Of a stretch of 57,867 nt of DNA, positions 1 through 8,592 are shown piece by piece. Under the pieces are notes generated by a model, which was given only the letters and a program-made list of their open reading frames with translations, was not told the origin of the DNA and made no database searches. Each line of letters begins with the position of its first letter. Position 1 is the first letter of the stretch. The translations under genes and the position numbers were made by a program. The DNA is taken from positions 1 through 57,867 of the forward strand of contig SBAS01000011.1 in NCBI GenBank assembly GCA_005240145.1, in the 5' to 3' direction. This DNA is from Nitrosomonadales bacterium. Lineage in GTDB: Bacteria; Pseudomonadota; Gammaproteobacteria; Burkholderiales; SG8-39.

Positions 1-111
1 GATTGAAGTTCCCGTGAAATCGAAATGAGTCGATCGCACATGTCCAGGTTGAGCGCGTTGCGACTTTCCGGGCGGTTGAGGGTGAGCGTCGCCACGCCGG
101 AGGCGAGCTTC
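1..111 (-). pseudogene. enoyl-CoA hydratase N-terminal fragment, inverted
   Basis: Read on the minus strand, these bases encode GVATLTLNRPESRNAL followed by NLDMCDRLISISRELQ and run off the left edge. This is the classic first strand and helix of crotonase-family enoyl-CoA hydratases. No ATG precedes it; a GTG lies a few codons upstream. The adjoining plus-strand ORF carries the C-terminal half of the same kind of enzyme, so two complementary halves sit head to head. A 7-base inverted repeat (GCTTCCG at 107-113, CGGAAGC at 119-125) lies where they meet. This is either a real inversion or a chimeric join near a contig end. Confidence 0.6.
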
Positions 112-453
112 CGCACGCCGGAAGCGCTGCGTGGCACCGTCGGCGCGACGCAACGCCTGCCGCGCATCCTCGGCAAGCGCCTTGCCAAGGACCTGATGTT
201 CACCGGCCGTACGCTCAGCGCGGAGGAGGCCAGAGACGCGGGCCTGGTAGCGAGACTGGTTTCGGGGTCGGAATTGGAGACAACATTGAAGGAAATAACA
301 AAAACAATCCTAGACGCGCCGCAGCAGTCGCTCCGCCTCGCCAAGCGCTGCATCGACAAGAGCGTCGAACTGGATCCGCAGGGCGCGCTGGCCCTCGAGA
401 CCGCCGCGATCGAAGAACAACTCGCGAGCGGCAGCTGGATGGGCAAAAAGTGA
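25..453 (+). pseudogene. enoyl-CoA hydratase/isomerase, C-terminal part
   Basis: From about base 103 the frame reads as the second half of a crotonase: PEALRGTVGATQRLPRILGK, then the segment with MFTGRTLSAEEARDAGLV, then a C-terminal helix ending SGSWMGKK. The family normally has about 260 residues; roughly 115 are recognisable here. The first 26 codons of the ORF are not crotonase-like in this frame; the same DNA encodes a crotonase N-terminus on the opposite strand. The ORF stops with a GTGA overlap onto the next gene, so it was the upstream member of a CoA-metabolism operon. The N-terminal oxyanion-hole segment is missing, so the product as written should be inactive. Confidence 0.75.
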
Positions 454-1919
454 CCTGGCGGCCGAAAGTCCTGGGGGATTTTCTACTCGAACGGGCTTCG
501 AATCGCGAAGCGCTGGTTACGCTTACTGCACGGTACTCCTATAAAGACCTGCTTGAAAAGGCCAGGCAAGCTGCCGGTGCGATGCAGGCCCTGGGCATCG
601 GCAAGGGCGACCGCGTCGCGATCCTGATGCCGAACGGCGAGCAGTGGCTCTCGCTCTTCTACGGCGCGGCGCTGATCGGCGCGGTGACGGTGCCGGTGAA
701 TACGCGCTTCAAGGCCGCCGAGATCGATTTCTGCCTGAAGCAGTCCGGCGCCAAGGCGCTGTTTTATTCGCCTTCTTTTTTAAGCATCAACTTCAAGAAA
801 ATGATCGAAGAACTAAAATTCGATCTGTCTGTAGAGATCACGGCAGCCTTGAAGGGCAAGTACACGCCGGTCGAGGTCAAACCTGACGACCTGCTGCTCA
901 TTCAGTTCACCTCCGGCACCACCGCCTATCCCAAGGGCGTGATGCTCACGCACGACAGCATGCTGCGCAACGCCTGGGCCGCGGGCACCCGGATCGGCGT
1001 GCGCGCGGAGGACCGCTACTTCAACTGCCGGCCGTTCTTCCACGTCGGCGGCTCCACGCTCTCCGCGCTGATGTCGCTCGTGTTCGGCTGCTGCCTTGCG
1101 ACGCTGCCGACATTCGAGGCAAGGGCGGCGCTGGAAATGCTCGAGCACGAACGCTGCACGCTCATTTCCGGCAACGACACCATCTTCCAGATGCTGATGG
1201 GCCACGAGGATCTCGCCCGGCGCAGGCTCTCGTTGCGCGGCGGCTGGGCGGCGGCCGGGCCGCAGACCATGCAGGCGATCATCGACAAGCTGGGCATGAA
1301 AGCAGTGTGCGCGGCCTACGGCCTGTCCGAAGCCTCGCCCAATGTGGTGATGAGCGACTGGCGCGATGCCGAGGAACTTCGTGTTGCGGGATTGGCGCGT
1401 CCGCTTCCCGGCGTTGAAATCAGGATTTCAGGCCAAAGAGAAATTCAAGTGCGCGGCTGGAGCGTGATGCAGGGCTACTGCAACAACCCGGAAGCCACGG
1501 CGAACGCCTTCACCGCAGACGGCTGGCTGCGCACCGGCGACCTGGGCGAACTGACCGCGGACGGCCGCCTGCGTATGGTGGGGCGCCTGAAAGACGTGTT
1601 TCGCGTCGGCGGCGAGAACGTCGCGCCGGCGGAAGTGGAGGAGGTGCTGCTCGCACACCCCGCGATCGAGACTGCACAGGTTGTCGGTGTTCCGGATGCG
1701 AGGCTTGGCGAAGTGCCTTGCGCCTACGTGAAATTGAAGACGGGGTTTTCCGTTTCTGCCGAGGAAATACTTTCCTTCGTAAAACAGAAATCAGCCAATT
1801 TCCGCGTGCCGCGCTACTTGCGCATCGTCGGGGATTTCGAAGCCATCGGCATGACCGCGAGCGGCAAGGTGCAGAAGGCGAAGCTGCGGGAACATGCCTT
1901 GAAGGAATTCGGCCTCTGA
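450..1919 (+). CDS. acyl-CoA synthetase (AMP-forming)
   Basis: This is a 489-residue ANL-superfamily ligase that activates a carboxylic acid to its acyl-CoA through an acyl-adenylate. Visible motifs are the phosphate-binding loop FTSGTTAYPKGV near residue 153, the adenine loop YGLSEASP, the GWLRTGDLG motif with its ATP-binding Asp, the hinge region GRLKDVFRVGGENV and the C-terminal catalytic Lys in ASGKVQKAK. The GTG start at 450 overlaps the upstream stop (GTGA), indicating translational coupling. Its place between a hydratase and an acyl-CoA dehydrogenase fits entry of a fatty or aromatic acid into beta-oxidation-like breakdown; the substrate cannot be told. The gene contains short AT-rich codon patches, for example 771-835 and 1734-1803. 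Confidence 0.9.
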   Translation: MTWRPKVLGDFLLERASNREALVTLTARYSYKDLLEKARQAAGAMQALGIGKGDRVAILMPNGEQWLSLFYGAALIGAVTVPVNTRFKAAEIDFCLKQSGAKALFYSPSFLSINFKKMIEELKFDLSVEITAALKGKYTPVEVKPDDLLLIQFTSGTTAYPKGVMLTHDSMLRNAWAAGTRIGVRAEDRYFNCRPFFHVGGSTLSALMSLVFGCCLATLPTFEARAALEMLEHERCTLISGNDTIFQMLMGHEDLARRRLSLRGGWAAAGPQTMQAIIDKLGMKAVCAAYGLSEASPNVVMSDWRDAEELRVAGLARPLPGVEIRISGQREIQVRGWSVMQGYCNNPEATANAFTADGWLRTGDLGELTADGRLRMVGRLKDVFRVGGENVAPAEVEEVLLAHPAIETAQVVGVPDARLGEVPCAYVKLKTGFSVSAEEILSFVKQKSANFRVPRYLRIVGDFEAIGMTASGKVQKAKLREHALKEFGL

Positions 1920-1926
1920 GCGCTGC

Positions 1927-3099
1927 ATGAGCAGCCGCGCGGTCGTGGTCCTCTCGCTGGCAGGCTTCGCCAGCGCTGCGGCGCAGCGTGCCGCGGATCC
2001 GCTGCTGCCGCTGCTCGCCGAATCCTTCGGCACCACCGCCGGCGGCGCCTCTGCGGTCATGACCTCCTTCGCCATCGCCTACGGCGCGCTGCAACTGGTC
2101 AACGGACCGATCGGCGACCGCATCGGCAAATACCGCATGGTGTTCTGGGTCACCGCCATCTCGGCGGCCGGCAATCTCGCCTGCGCGCTCGCGCCCACGC
2201 TGCCGCTGCTCGTGCTCGCGCGCTTCGCGAGTGGCGCCACCGTTGGGGCCATCGTGCCTCTCGCCATGGCATGGATCGGCGACGCCGTGCCGTACGAGAA
2301 ACGCCAGCCGGTGCTCGCGCGGTTCCTCATCGGCACCATGACGGGCGGAGCGGTCGCCACCACGGCTTCCGGCGTGCTCGGCGAACACTATGGATGGCAA
2401 TCCATCTTCTACGTGCTGGCCGGACTTTATGTCGCGGCCGCCGTACTCCTCCACCTGGAGTTGCGCTCCAATCCGGCGACGCAGGCGCAGGCGAGGTCGC
2501 GCGATCCGATGCTGCAGGCTTTCCCGCGGATGTTCGGCCTTACGCGCAACCCCTGGGTGCGTGTGGTGCTCTTCACGGTGTTCGTCGAGGGTGCGCTTTC
2601 ATATGGCGGGCTCGCCTTCGCCGCGTACCACGGCCACTACGCGCTCGGTCTGAGCGTGGCGGGCAGCGGCCTGCTGGTCGCCTCCGCCGCGCTCGGCGGA
2701 TTGATTTACGCCGCCGTGGCGGGCCGCCTGGTGCCGCGCCTGGGCGAGCGGGGGCTGGTGATCGGCGGCGGCCTGCTGCTCTGCGCCGGGCTGCCGGGAT
2801 TCGCCGTCGCGCCGAGTGCGCTCTGGGCGGTTCCCTGCCTGATGGCGCAGGGCATGGGTCTTTACATGATGCACAACACGCTGCAGGTGCACGCGACGCA
2901 GATGGCGCCGGACTCGCGCGGCGCGGCGCTGGCGCTGTTCGCGTTCTGCCTTTTCACCGGCCAGTCGCTGGGCGTCTGGCTGGCCTCGCTGATGGTGGAC
3001 GCGCGCGGCACCGTGCCGGTTTTCCTCGCTGCCGGGGCCGGCCTGGTCGCGCTTGCCTTTTTCTTCCAGCGGCGGCTGGCGGGGCGTCGAATAAGATAG
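1927..3099 (+). CDS. MFS transporter
   Basis: A 390-residue inner-membrane carrier of the major facilitator superfamily with about 12 hydrophobic segments. The loop between helices 2 and 3 carries NGPIGDRIGKYR, a form of the MFS motif A (GxxxDRxGRR). The start ATG lies 8 bases after the ligase stop. The C-terminus ends with a basic tail, QRRLAGRRIR. Sitting inside a CoA-ligase/acyl-CoA dehydrogenase operon, it probably imports the organic acid that the ligase activates. Direction and substrate are inferred from context only. Confidence 0.88.
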   Translation: MSSRAVVVLSLAGFASAAAQRAADPLLPLLAESFGTTAGGASAVMTSFAIAYGALQLVNGPIGDRIGKYRMVFWVTAISAAGNLACALAPTLPLLVLARFASGATVGAIVPLAMAWIGDAVPYEKRQPVLARFLIGTMTGGAVATTASGVLGEHYGWQSIFYVLAGLYVAAAVLLHLELRSNPATQAQARSRDPMLQAFPRMFGLTRNPWVRVVLFTVFVEGALSYGGLAFAAYHGHYALGLSVAGSGLLVASAALGGLIYAAVAGRLVPRLGERGLVIGGGLLLCAGLPGFAVAPSALWAVPCLMAQGMGLYMMHNTLQVHATQMAPDSRGAALALFAFCLFTGQSLGVWLASLMVDARGTVPVFLAAGAGLVALAFFFQRRLAGRRIR

Positions 3100-3103
3100 C
3101 GCG

Positions 3104-4231
3104 ATGGACAACGAGACCCTGAGCCTGCTACGCGAAAGCATCCGGCGCTTCGTCGAAAAGGAAGTGATGCCGAAGGCGCGGGCCTGGGAAGAGCAGGGCT
3201 TCGTGCCGCGTGAATTGCTGCGCGAGATGGGCAAATTGGGATTCCTCGGCTTACGCTACGCCGAGGAGTTTGGCGGCGGCGGAATGGACGCGCGTGCCAC
3301 CGCCATGCTCGCCGAGGAGCTTGGCCGTTCCACGTTCGGCGGCTTCGCCATCACGGTCCTCGTGCATACCGACATGGCTTCGCCGCACCTGGTCAACGCC
3401 GGCTCACCCGAGCAGATCAAACGGTACCTGCCGCGCATCGTCTCGGGCGAGCTGATCACCGCGGTCGGTATCACCGAACCCGACGCCGGCTCGGACGTGA
3501 AGTCGATCCGCACCAGCGCGCGCCGCGATGGCGGCGACTGGGTATTGCGCGGCTCGAAGATGTTCATCACCAACGGTGCGCTTGCCGATATCTGCTTCGT
3601 CGCCGCGAAGACCGATCCGGCCGCCGGCTCGCGGGGCATCTCGATGTTCATCGTCGAGAAGGGGATGCGGGGCTATGCGGTCGGCCGCAAGCTCGACAAG
3701 ATGGGCTGGCGCTCTTCGGATACGGCCGAACTGGTGTTCGACGAGTGCCGCGTGCCCGCGGCCAACCTGCTGGGCGAGGAAGGCAGGGGCTTCTACGCGG
3801 TGATGAAGAACTTCCAGAACGAGCGCATCGCCATCGCCGCCATGACGATGGGCGAAGCGGCGCGCGCCATCGAGCTCACGCTCGAGTACGTGCGCACGCG
3901 CAAGGCCTTCGGCGCGCCGCTCTGGGACAAGCAGGCGATCCGGCAGCGCCTCTCGATGCTCGCAGCGAAAGTCGAAGCCGGCCGGCAGCTCGTGCTGCAT
4001 GCCGCCTCGCTCGATGCGCAGGGCCGGGACTGCGTGAAGGAAGTGTCCATGGCCAAGGCCTACTGCGCCGAGACGCTCAACGACGTGGTCTACGACTGCC
4101 TGCAGTTCCATGGCGGCTTCGGCTACATCAAGGAATCCGCCATCGAGCGCATGTACCGCGACGCGCGCGTGCAGTCCATCGGCGGCGGCGCCACCGAGGT
4201 GATGCTCGAAGAGGTGGCGAAAAGGCTCTAG
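3104..4231 (+). CDS. acyl-CoA dehydrogenase
   Basis: A 375-residue flavoprotein of the acyl-CoA dehydrogenase family, which makes the alpha,beta double bond in acyl-CoA esters and passes electrons to ETF. The FAD-binding signature GITEPDAGSD, the beta-domain segment with GSKMFITNGALAD, and the C-terminal helical part with CLQFHGGFGYIKE followed by the YRDARV segment are all present. The position of the usual catalytic Glu in the family's GGxGY(x)nE region is compatible with E in FGYIKE. The ATG is 4 bases after the MFS stop. No Shine-Dalgarno sequence precedes it, but a TAAGAT box sits at 3092-3097. It ends with a 4-base convergent overlap with the TonB receptor gene. Confidence 0.93.
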   Translation: MDNETLSLLRESIRRFVEKEVMPKARAWEEQGFVPRELLREMGKLGFLGLRYAEEFGGGGMDARATAMLAEELGRSTFGGFAITVLVHTDMASPHLVNAGSPEQIKRYLPRIVSGELITAVGITEPDAGSDVKSIRTSARRDGGDWVLRGSKMFITNGALADICFVAAKTDPAAGSRGISMFIVEKGMRGYAVGRKLDKMGWRSSDTAELVFDECRVPAANLLGEEGRGFYAVMKNFQNERIAIAAMTMGEAARAIELTLEYVRTRKAFGAPLWDKQAIRQRLSMLAAKVEAGRQLVLHAASLDAQGRDCVKEVSMAKAYCAETLNDVVYDCLQFHGGFGYIKESAIERMYRDARVQSIGGGATEVMLEEVAKRL

Positions 4232-6285
4232 AAACCCAGCTTCGCCTGCGCGCCGACGAAGAGGGCGCGGCCCGGTGCGGGTTCGTAGAAGCGGCCGTTG
4301 GCGTCGTTGACGATGACCGAGCCGGCGTAGCGCTTGTCGCCCAGGTTGTCGATGCGCAGGAATTCCCTGAAGCTCCAGCCGCCCGAGCGCTGGGTGAAAC
4401 CCAGGGCGAGATTGGCGACGGTGTAGCCGTCGGCGTATTCGCTGTTGAGGTCGTTCACCGCGATGCGGCTCTTGCGCAGCACTTCCAGCGCGGCACTGAA
4501 TCCCGAAACGGGCTCGCGCCAGCGCAATTCGGCGTACAGGTAATTGCGCGGTGTGGCGGGCAGGACGTTGCCCGCCGGTACGGTAGGCGAGGTGGTGCTG
4601 GTCACGGGATCGAGGAATTTCGCCTCGAGCCGCGTCCAGGCGAGCAGCGCGTCGAAGCCGAGCGGCAAGGCGCTCTCCAACGCGAGTTCCAGCCCGTTGC
4701 GCCGCGTGCGGCTCGCGTTCTTGAAAGTCTGGCGGCCGCCGCTGTTGCTGTCGACGACGATCTCGTCGCGCGTGAGGATGTCGAACCAGGCCAGGTTGAC
4801 GCGCGTCCGCGCGCCCAGGATCGCTTTCCAGCCGGCTTCGAAGTGGCGGCTGCGCGCGGCGCCGAGACCGGTGTTGAGTCCGGTCGCGCCGGGCCGGTAG
4901 GCGAGTTCGGCGAAGGTGGGCGTCTCGAATCCGCGCCCGGCATTCGCATACAGCGACGCTGAACTGGAAACCTTGTAGAGAATTCCTCCCACAGGCGTGG
5001 TGGTGCCGAAGCGCTTCTCGCCGCTGTCGTCAGGATTGCCGGGGGCGACGAAGAAATCCTCCAGCCGGTAGATCGAGCGGTTGTTGCGCAGGCCTGCGAG
5101 CGCCAGCCACTGCTCGGCGAAGCGCCACTCGGCCTGCGCGTAGATGCCGGTCATGGTGACGATGTTGTCTTCGTCGCGCTTGAGCGAGCCGATGGCGCCG
5201 GAGTTGTTGAGGAATCCCTTGCGCCGGTCGGTCATGCGCTCGTGTTCGCCGCCCGCCACCAGCGTCAGCGGCCGGCCGAGAAGGTCGGTACGCGTCGTCA
5301 GGCGCAGCGCGACGCCGCCATAGTTGCGCTCGAGGTCCACCACACCGCCGGATGCGCCGGGCGGCGTCTGGTTCGCGAGCGGCGTCGACAGGTACTGGCG
5401 CACGTCGCGGTGGCCGGCGAAGGCAGTGGCCGACACGGTGGTCGATGCCGAGAAGTCATGCGTGAGCGTGGCGCCGCCCTGGGTCTGCGCGAGGCTCTTG
5501 CGCGTGTCGAACTGCAGCGACCCCGCAGCGACCTGGCGCGGATTCTCGTCCATCTGCGCGCGCGACAACCCCTGCGGATCCTGCGTCTCCGGGCTATTGA
5601 AGGCATTCGCCACCAGGCTGAGGCTGGTGGCGCCGCCCAGGCGCAATGACGCCTTCGCGTTCAACTGCTCGCGCGTCGCGGCACTGTGCTCGCGGTAGCC
5701 ATGGGTGTCGAAGCGCGAACTGCTCACGATCCAGTCGCTCTGCGCCGTCTTGCCGCCGAGCTTGAAACCGGCCCGCGTCGAGCCGTAGCTGCCGAACATC
5801 AGATCGGCGCCGGCGCCGTTGAAGTCCGCGCCGCTCTCGGTGATGAGGTTGATGACGCCGCCGGCGGAGTTGCCGTACATCACGGCGAAGGGCCCACGCA
5901 GCACCTCGATGCGGCCGGCGGAAGACAGGTCGAAGTGCGACACCTGCCCCTGGCCGTCCGGGAAACTCGCCGGGATGCCGTCGGTGATGAGGCGCAGGCC
6001 GCGCACGCCGAAGGACGCGCGCGCGCCGAAGCCGCGCGAGGTGATCTGCAGGTCCTGGGCGTAGTTCTGGCGGTTCTGCACCACGATGCCCGGCACCCGG
6101 CCGAGCGACTCCGACAGGTTGACCATCGGCCGCGCCCAGCGGATGTCTTCGCCCTCGACACGGTCGATGGAGGCGGGTACGTCCATGGTTGGTCTTTCGA
6201 CGCGAGTGCCAGTGACGGTAATGGCGTCCTGGGCCTTTGCTGTCAGCGAAAAGAACAACAGCGAGAAAAAAAGAAAAACTCTCAC
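4228..6285 (-). CDS. pqqU: TonB-dependent receptor, PqqU/YncD-like
   Basis: A 685-residue outer-membrane TonB-dependent transporter with an N-terminal signal peptide, plug domain and beta-barrel ending in the outer-membrane signature ...AQAKLGF. The plug reads NLSESLGRVPGIVVQNRQ, then a YAQDLQITSRGFGAR segment and PDGQGQ, and the barrel has GRGFETPTFAELAYR, DEIVVDSNSGGRQT and VNDANGRFYEPAPGR. From memory these are strikingly close to E. coli YncD, now called PqqU, which imports pyrroloquinoline quinone. The GTG start overlaps the cytochrome c stop (GTGA). The two upstream genes encode a PQQ-type sugar dehydrogenase and its likely electron acceptor, which supports a PQQ-scavenging role. Siderophore uptake is the alternative. 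Confidence 0.8.
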   Translation of the reverse strand: MRVFLFFSLLFFSLTAKAQDAITVTGTRVERPTMDVPASIDRVEGEDIRWARPMVNLSESLGRVPGIVVQNRQNYAQDLQITSRGFGARASFGVRGLRLITDGIPASFPDGQGQVSHFDLSSAGRIEVLRGPFAVMYGNSAGGVINLITESGADFNGAGADLMFGSYGSTRAGFKLGGKTAQSDWIVSSSRFDTHGYREHSAATREQLNAKASLRLGGATSLSLVANAFNSPETQDPQGLSRAQMDENPRQVAAGSLQFDTRKSLAQTQGGATLTHDFSASTTVSATAFAGHRDVRQYLSTPLANQTPPGASGGVVDLERNYGGVALRLTTRTDLLGRPLTLVAGGEHERMTDRRKGFLNNSGAIGSLKRDEDNIVTMTGIYAQAEWRFAEQWLALAGLRNNRSIYRLEDFFVAPGNPDDSGEKRFGTTTPVGGILYKVSSSASLYANAGRGFETPTFAELAYRPGATGLNTGLGAARSRHFEAGWKAILGARTRVNLAWFDILTRDEIVVDSNSGGRQTFKNASRTRRNGLELALESALPLGFDALLAWTRLEAKFLDPVTSTTSPTVPAGNVLPATPRNYLYAELRWREPVSGFSAALEVLRKSRIAVNDLNSEYADGYTVANLALGFTQRSGGWSFREFLRIDNLGDKRYAGSVIVNDANGRFYEPAPGRALFVGAQAKLGF

Positions 6286-6854
6286 TTCAATCTCGAGAAG
6301 TAGTGTGCAAGTGCCTTGAAGTCAGCTTCAGGAATGCCATACAGCGCGGCCGCCATCAGCGTGTCGCCGCCGGGGCGGCGATTCTGGCGGTATTGCAGCA
6401 TGGCTTCGGCGAGGAACTCCTCGCGCTGACCGGCCAGGCGCGGCATCTGCTCGCGGCCCTGGAAGTTCTTCTCGTGGCAGCTCGCGCAGCGGTTCTTCGC
6501 GGCGACTTCCCTGCCGCGGCGGAAAAGATTTTCATCCGTCTCTTCCTTGGGCGTTCCTGGCTTCAATTTGGAGAAATGAACGGCAAGGGCAACGATGTCC
6601 CTGTCAGGCACGCCTTTTAGCAGGCCCTGCATGACGTCCGTCCCCCGAATGCCTTCGCGCGTCATTACCAGGTAATTCTCGAGGAAGATTCTAGGCTGCC
6701 CCGCGATCGAGGGCGTGCCCGCGATTGTGGAGTTCCCGTCGGCGCCATGGCACGCGGCACAGGCCTTCAAGCGCTCTTCGCTCTGGGCGCTGGCGCAGGA
6801 AACAAAAAGGGCGGTGAGCATTGCGGCCCACCGCCCAGTACCGGGCTGAAACAC
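6282..6854 (-). CDS. di-haem cytochrome c (c4-like)
   Basis: A 190-residue exported protein with a signal peptide ending near CASAQS and two haem c sites, CAACH near residue 32 and CASCH in the second half. Each is followed by a candidate axial Met region, giving the two-domain layout of cytochrome c4-type proteins. It probably takes electrons from the periplasmic sorbosone dehydrogenase-like enzyme encoded just upstream and hands them to the terminal oxidase. The GTG start overlaps the upstream stop by one base, and its own stop overlaps the TonB receptor start, so all three genes form one transcription unit. Confidence 0.88.
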   Translation of the reverse strand: MFQPGTGRWAAMLTALFVSCASAQSEERLKACAACHGADGNSTIAGTPSIAGQPRIFLENYLVMTREGIRGTDVMQGLLKGVPDRDIVALAVHFSKLKPGTPKEETDENLFRRGREVAAKNRCASCHEKNFQGREQMPRLAGQREEFLAEAMLQYRQNRRPGGDTLMAAALYGIPEADFKALAHYFSRLK

Positions 6855-8074
6855 TATTTCTGGTACGAGATCCGGTAGATCGCGCCCAGCTGTTCGTCCG
6901 AGACCAGCAGCGAGCCGTCGTTCAGCTGCGCGAGGTACGCCGGCCGGCCCCAGAAACTGTCGTCTTTCGGGTCCATGAAGCCGGTGGCGAACGGCGTTAT
7001 CTTCGCGCCCTTGCCGTCCGGCCCGGCCTTCACCGTCACCACGTCATAGCCCAATTTCTTGGTGCGGTTCCAGGAGCCCTTGCGCGCGATGAACGCCACG
7101 CCCTGGTACTCCTTCGGGAACATGCTGCCGGTGTAGAAGTGGATGCCCATCACCGCGGTATGCGGCCCCATGGTCGTAACCGGCAGCGTCACGTCCTTGC
7201 AGGCGTCCTTCTTGCCCTTGGCGACGTCCGGGTCGACGACCTTGTTGGCGTGGCAGTACGGGTAGCCGAAGTTCTGGCCCGGCTTGGAGAGCCGGTTGAG
7301 CTCGTCCTCGGGGCCGTTGTCGCCCAGCCAGTCGCGGCCGTGGTCGGTGAACCAGAGCTCGCCCGACTTCGGATGCCAGTCGAAGCCCTGCGTGTTGCGC
7401 ACGCCGGTGGCGATGACTTCCTTGCCCGTGCCGTCCAGGTTGTAGCGGCGGATCTGCGCGTATTCCTTGGTGGGCGGCTCGCAGATGTTGCAGGGCGCGC
7501 CGAACGGCACGTAGAGCTTCTTGTCGGGCCCGACGCGCACGTATTTCCAGTTGTGGTGCTGCTCGGGCGGCAGCTCGAACGCCTGGGTCATGTCGACCGG
7601 CTGGCCCGCGGCGCCCTTGGCGGCGTTGTCGTAGCGCAGCACCTTGTCGATGGCGAAGACGTAGAGCGCGCCGTTGGCGTACACCGACGTGGGCTGCGTG
7701 AGCTTCTCGGCCAGAACCTTGACCGTGCGCTTGCCGCCCTCGTTGCTGACCTCGTAGATGCGGCCGATGCCGCGTGTGCCTACCCACATCTTCGATTGGT
7801 CTTCGTTGAGCGTCATGGCTCGCGCACCGACCAGGCCCGTGGCCCAGATCTCGGCCGTGAAGCCTTTCGGCAGCTTCATCTTGTCGATCGGGATCTCGGC
7901 CGCCGACGTTTCGGTCATCTTGCCGGGAACCGGCGCGAGCTTGGATTCGGCCAGCGCAGGCGGCTTGCCCTGGTGCCAGGCCGGCGGGGGCTTGGGCTTG
8001 TCCTGCGCGTACGCCGCCTGGATCGTGAGCGCGAGGGTGCTTGCGGCAGCGAGCGCAAAAGCTTTCTTGTTCAT
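6854..8074 (-). CDS. PQQ-dependent sugar (sorbosone-type) dehydrogenase
   Basis: A 406-residue periplasmic six-bladed beta-propeller protein of the soluble glucose/sorbosone dehydrogenase family. Seen in the sequence are a signal peptide (MNKKAFALAAASTLALTIQA), PKGFTAEIWATGL, GTRGIGRIYEV, GVRNTQGFDWHPKSGELWFTD, DELNRLSKPGQNFGYPYCH and GSWNRTKKLGYDVV. These match blades that carry the PQQ site in the family. The start at 8074 is preferred over an upstream ATG at 8113 because it begins the signal peptide and has a GGAGGA ribosome site just upstream. No pqq biosynthesis genes are in the window; the co-transcribed TonB receptor may supply the cofactor. Confidence 0.85.
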   Translation of the reverse strand: MNKKAFALAAASTLALTIQAAYAQDKPKPPPAWHQGKPPALAESKLAPVPGKMTETSAAEIPIDKMKLPKGFTAEIWATGLVGARAMTLNEDQSKMWVGTRGIGRIYEVSNEGGKRTVKVLAEKLTQPTSVYANGALYVFAIDKVLRYDNAAKGAAGQPVDMTQAFELPPEQHHNWKYVRVGPDKKLYVPFGAPCNICEPPTKEYAQIRRYNLDGTGKEVIATGVRNTQGFDWHPKSGELWFTDHGRDWLGDNGPEDELNRLSKPGQNFGYPYCHANKVVDPDVAKGKKDACKDVTLPVTTMGPHTAVMGIHFYTGSMFPKEYQGVAFIARKGSWNRTKKLGYDVVTVKAGPDGKGAKITPFATGFMDPKDDSFWGRPAYLAQLNDGSLLVSDEQLGAIYRISYQK

Positions 8075-8159
8075 GGATCGTCCTCCGTGGTGAGGCAGCG
8101 AAAGTACACCCAAGGTCGGCGCCCTGCAATTCGACGGCGCAACGCAATCGGCGGCAGCG

Positions 8160-8330
8160 TTACCTGGGTTTCTTTACCCGCAGGTCCTGCATGCCGTCGT
8201 AGACGGCTCGCTCGATATCGTCCGAATCCGTTGGTTTCCGGCCCGGCGCCTTGTCCCGACCGCCACTGGCCTTTGACGCAGGCGCCTTTCCCTTGCGCGG
8301 AGTTCGTTTCTTTTTTCCAGGCTCGCTTAT
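8160..8330 (-). CDS. possible small basic protein with ATA start
   Basis: Downstream of the biotin carrier, one frame encodes a 56-codon Lys/Arg-rich protein ending DSDDIERAVYDGMQDLRVKKPR. Codon choice is coding-like, and no ATG, GTG or TTG exists at a sensible place. The frame could begin at ATA (8330-8328), which overlaps the TAA of the biotin carrier as ATAA, in the same geometry as the ATGA overlaps seen throughout this window. An earlier ATGA that mutated to ATAA would explain this. It could also be a decayed gene. I do not recognise the protein. Confidence 0.35.
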   Translation of the reverse strand: MSEPGKKKRTPRKGKAPASKASGGRDKAPGRKPTDSDDIERAVYDGMQDLRVKKPR

Positions 8331-8545
8331 GGCGTCTCTCCAATGACCGCGATGATCTCTCCTTCGCTGACCGCATCGCCTTCCTTGACCCGCAGTTCCA
8401 GCAGCTTGCCGGCGCCCGGGGCGACCACGGGGATCTCCATCTTCATGGATTCCAGGATCAGCACGGTATCGTCGGCCGCCAGCAGGTCCCCCGGCCTTGC
8501 CCCGATCTTCCACACCTTGCCCGCGACTTCGGCGATGACATTCAT
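8327..8545 (-). CDS. biotin/lipoyl attachment domain protein
   Basis: A 72-residue stand-alone biotinyl domain with the biotinylation motif ESMKMEIPV (Lys at about residue 35) in a hairpin of an all-beta lipoyl-like fold (IAEVAGKVWKIGARPGDLL and GKLLELRVKEGDAVSEGE). It resembles the biotin carboxyl carrier part of acyl-CoA or acetyl-CoA carboxylases. No carboxylase or carboxyltransferase gene lies beside it here, so it must serve an enzyme encoded elsewhere or act with the left-end CoA genes. The ATG at 8545 is divergent from the Bug gene, with 47 bases between them. Confidence 0.88.
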   Translation of the reverse strand: MNVIAEVAGKVWKIGARPGDLLAADDTVLILESMKMEIPVVAPGAGKLLELRVKEGDAVSEGEIIAVIGETP

Positions 8546-8592
8546 GGTTTGGCTGATTCCCTAGTATTGTTTCGTACCCTGAGGAGGGACAA

